Origin: Aromatoleum petrolei
GTDB lineage: Bacteria > Pseudomonadota > Gammaproteobacteria > Burkholderiales > Rhodocyclaceae
Reading direction: 5' to 3'
Assembly (NCBI RefSeq): GCF_017894385.1
Contig: NZ_CP059560.1
Coordinates: 4,968,501 to 5,032,500, forward strand
DNA: 64,000 bases
A model generated the notes under the pieces. That model was given only the letters and a program-made list of their open reading frames with translations, was not told where the DNA came from and made no database searches. This document shows, one piece after another, positions 60,971 to 64,000 of the stretch (position 1 is its first letter; every line of letters begins with the position of its first letter). The position numbers and the translations under genes were made by a program.

Positions 60971-61528
60971 GTGAGCAAGGCATTTACCAAGGAAGGCGAC
61001 GGCCAGGACGATGACGACGACGTCCCTGCGGCGGTCCGCCTGCCCCCGGGCACAAAGAACTACATGACGCGGCGCGGCTACGATGCGCTGCGCGTCGAAC
61101 TCGACCAGTTGGTGCGCATCGAGCGGCCCAAGCTCGTCGAAACGGTCGCGTGGGCCGCATCGAACGGCGACCGCTCCGAGAACGGCGACTACATCTACGG
61201 CAAGAAACGCCTGCGCGAAATCGACCGCCGCATCCGCTTCCTGATCAAGCGCATCGAATCGGCCGAAGTGGTCGACCCCGAGCACCAGCAGGGCATGGAG
61301 CAGGTCTTCTTCGGCGCGACCGTCACCGTGCTCGACGTCGAGGACGGCGAGGGGGAGCAGACTTGGCAGATCGTCGGCGTCGACGAGGCGAATGCCAGCG
61401 CCGGCCGCATCAGCTGGATCTCGCCGCTCGCCCGTGCCCTGATGAAGGCACGCGAAGGCGACGTCGTGCGCTTCCAGAGCCCGGCGGGGCCGCGCGAGAT
61501 CGAGGTCGTCGAAATCCGCTACGAGTGA
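60971..61528 (+). CDS. greB: Transcription elongation factor GreB
   Basis: The 185-residue product has the N-terminal coiled coil (AALRVELDQLVRIERPKLVETVAWAA-type region, with the acidic NGDRSENGDY tip that reaches the RNA polymerase active site) and the C-terminal FKBP-like domain ending in the SPLARALMKAREGD motif. It rescues backtracked polymerase by stimulating transcript cleavage. The GTG at 60971 follows AGGATGGA and gives the usual MSKAFTKE start; a GTG at 60938 after GGAGGGGG is also possible and would add 11 residues. Confidence 0.9.
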   Translation: MSKAFTKEGDGQDDDDDVPAAVRLPPGTKNYMTRRGYDALRVELDQLVRIERPKLVETVAWAASNGDRSENGDYIYGKKRLREIDRRIRFLIKRIESAEVVDPEHQQGMEQVFFGATVTVLDVEDGEGEQTWQIVGVDEANASAGRISWISPLARALMKAREGDVVRFQSPAGPREIEVVEIRYE

Positions 61529-61606
61529 TCGCTGCCGGCGGTGCTTGAAATTCCCGGAATGCGCCCCATATGCAGGCCCATTCCAGTGACAACGGAGTTT
61601 CAAACG

Positions 61607-63535
<1,929 letters not shown>

Positions 63536-63565
63536 TCGGCCGCCCCAGTCGCTCAGACATCACCG

Positions 63566-63591
63566 AAACCGCCCGCCTTGCGGGCGGTTTT
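63566..63591. terminator. Rho-independent terminator after htpG
   Basis: ACCGCCCGC at 63568-63576 pairs with GCGGGCGGT at 63580-63588 around CTT, with an A-run before and a T-run after. It can end htpG rightward and the chloride channel gene leftward. Confidence 0.85.
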
Positions 63592-63595
63592 GCGT

Positions 63596-64000
63596 TCACG
63601 TCGCGTCCGAGTTCTGCCTCGTTGAGGAATGCGCTCCGGCTTCCGCTTGCGCGCGCTCCAAAGCAGGAACCGCGAGCGCGTCGTAGAGAGCACGAGGCGA
63701 CACCGATTTCGAGAAGCCGTATGCGATCACGGATGCGGTCATCAGGGGAATCAGCATCTCGTGATTGGCGGTCATCTCCATCACGATCACGAAGGACGTG
63801 ATCGGGGCCAGCGTCATGCCGGAGAGGAAGGCGACCATGCTCAGGATCATCAGGGCCGGCACGGCATTTCCGGGACTCAAGCCGGCGAGGGCCGAACCCA
63901 GACCCGCCCCTACCGCGAGAGCCGGCGCAAAAATCCCACCGGGAATGCGGCTTACGAAGGCGAGCCAGATTACCAGCATTTTTGCTGCGAAGAAGTAGAA
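63596..64000 (-). CDS. CLC-family chloride channel/antiporter, C-terminal part (partial)
   Basis: The reading frame is open to the window end, so the 5' part is outside; 134 codons are visible. SRIPGGIFAPALAVGAGLGSALAG contains the conserved CLC selectivity-filter region (GIFAPxLAVGA), followed by hydrophobic helices with PALMILSMVAFLSGMTLAPITSFVIVMEMT. The short tail after the last helix carries no CBS domains, so it is like bacterial ClcA. It converges on htpG across a shared terminator. Confidence 0.88.
   Translation of the reverse strand, partial: FYFFAAKMLVIWLAFVSRIPGGIFAPALAVGAGLGSALAGLSPGNAVPALMILSMVAFLSGMTLAPITSFVIVMEMTANHEMLIPLMTASVIAYGFSKSVSPRALYDALAVPALERAQAEAGAHSSTRQNSDAT

Overview
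The window is about 64 kb of very GC-rich, tightly packed chromosome. Gene content points to a betaproteobacterium of the Rhodocyclales, in the Azoarcus/Aromatoleum/Thauera group: oxygen-independent alicyclic and aromatic acid catabolism, phenylpyruvate decarboxylase, an aryl-polyene (xanthomonadin/arcuflavin-like) pigment locus and many small betaproteobacterial families. This placement is inference from gene content; no rRNA is present. I saw no tRNA, CRISPR array, insertion sequence, integrase or phage gene. It reads as stable chromosome with catabolic and secondary-metabolite islands.

Region 1 (1-3.6 kb) holds the end of a Suv3-like helicase, a ketopantoate-reductase-family gene and a DUF1615 lipoprotein. 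Region 2 (3.6-11.8 kb) is a cyclohexanecarboxylate catabolic cluster. The ligase AliA and hydratase BadK run leftward. An AliB-like acyl-CoA dehydrogenase runs rightward and is followed by the MarR regulator BadR, then badH, badI, a second acyl-CoA dehydrogenase and a nitroreductase. Together they would take cyclohexanecarboxylate through its CoA ester, the cyclohexene, hydroxy and keto CoA esters to pimeloyl-CoA. The two divergent promoters carry the same 15-bp motif over their -35 boxes. Region 3 (11.9-16.3 kb) is a beta-oxidation module (paaY-, paaF-, paaH- and paaJ-like) that can finish dicarboxylyl-CoA breakdown.

Region 4 (16.4-23.2 kb) has a MocA-like nucleotidyltransferase, a HAD phosphatase, DUF3025, a phenylpyruvate decarboxylase divergent from an Lrp regulator, and two cell-wall enzymes whose divergent start codons overlap. 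Region 5 (23.4-28.4 kb) is an HlyD/RbbA-like/ABC-2 permease exporter operon. Region 6 (28.4-36.1 kb) has a three-gene 2-oxoacid dehydrogenase complex (no E3), a chemoreceptor with a c-type heme motif, a Leu/Phe/Val-type dehydrogenase, a thioredoxin and a DyP peroxidase. Region 7 (36.3-46.0 kb) has a UvrD-type helicase, a zinc-ribbon protein, a Pat-like acetyltransferase beside the ovothiol synthase OvoA, an SDR lacking the catalytic Tyr, and an old-yellow-enzyme homologue.

Region 8 (46.3-60.7 kb) is the most striking part: a complete-looking aryl-polyene/xanthomonadin-type locus. A rightward arm encodes chorismatase (aryl starter), a MipA outer-membrane protein, a PlsC acyltransferase and a glycosyltransferase. 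A leftward arm encodes ACP, membrane protein, AMP-ligase, dehydratase, acyltransferase, LolA-like carrier, MMPL exporter, polysaccharide deacetylase, ketosynthase, ketosynthase-like partner, dehydratase and ketoreductase. Most genes overlap by 4 bp. The window ends with greB, htpG and the 3' part of a CLC chloride channel gene.
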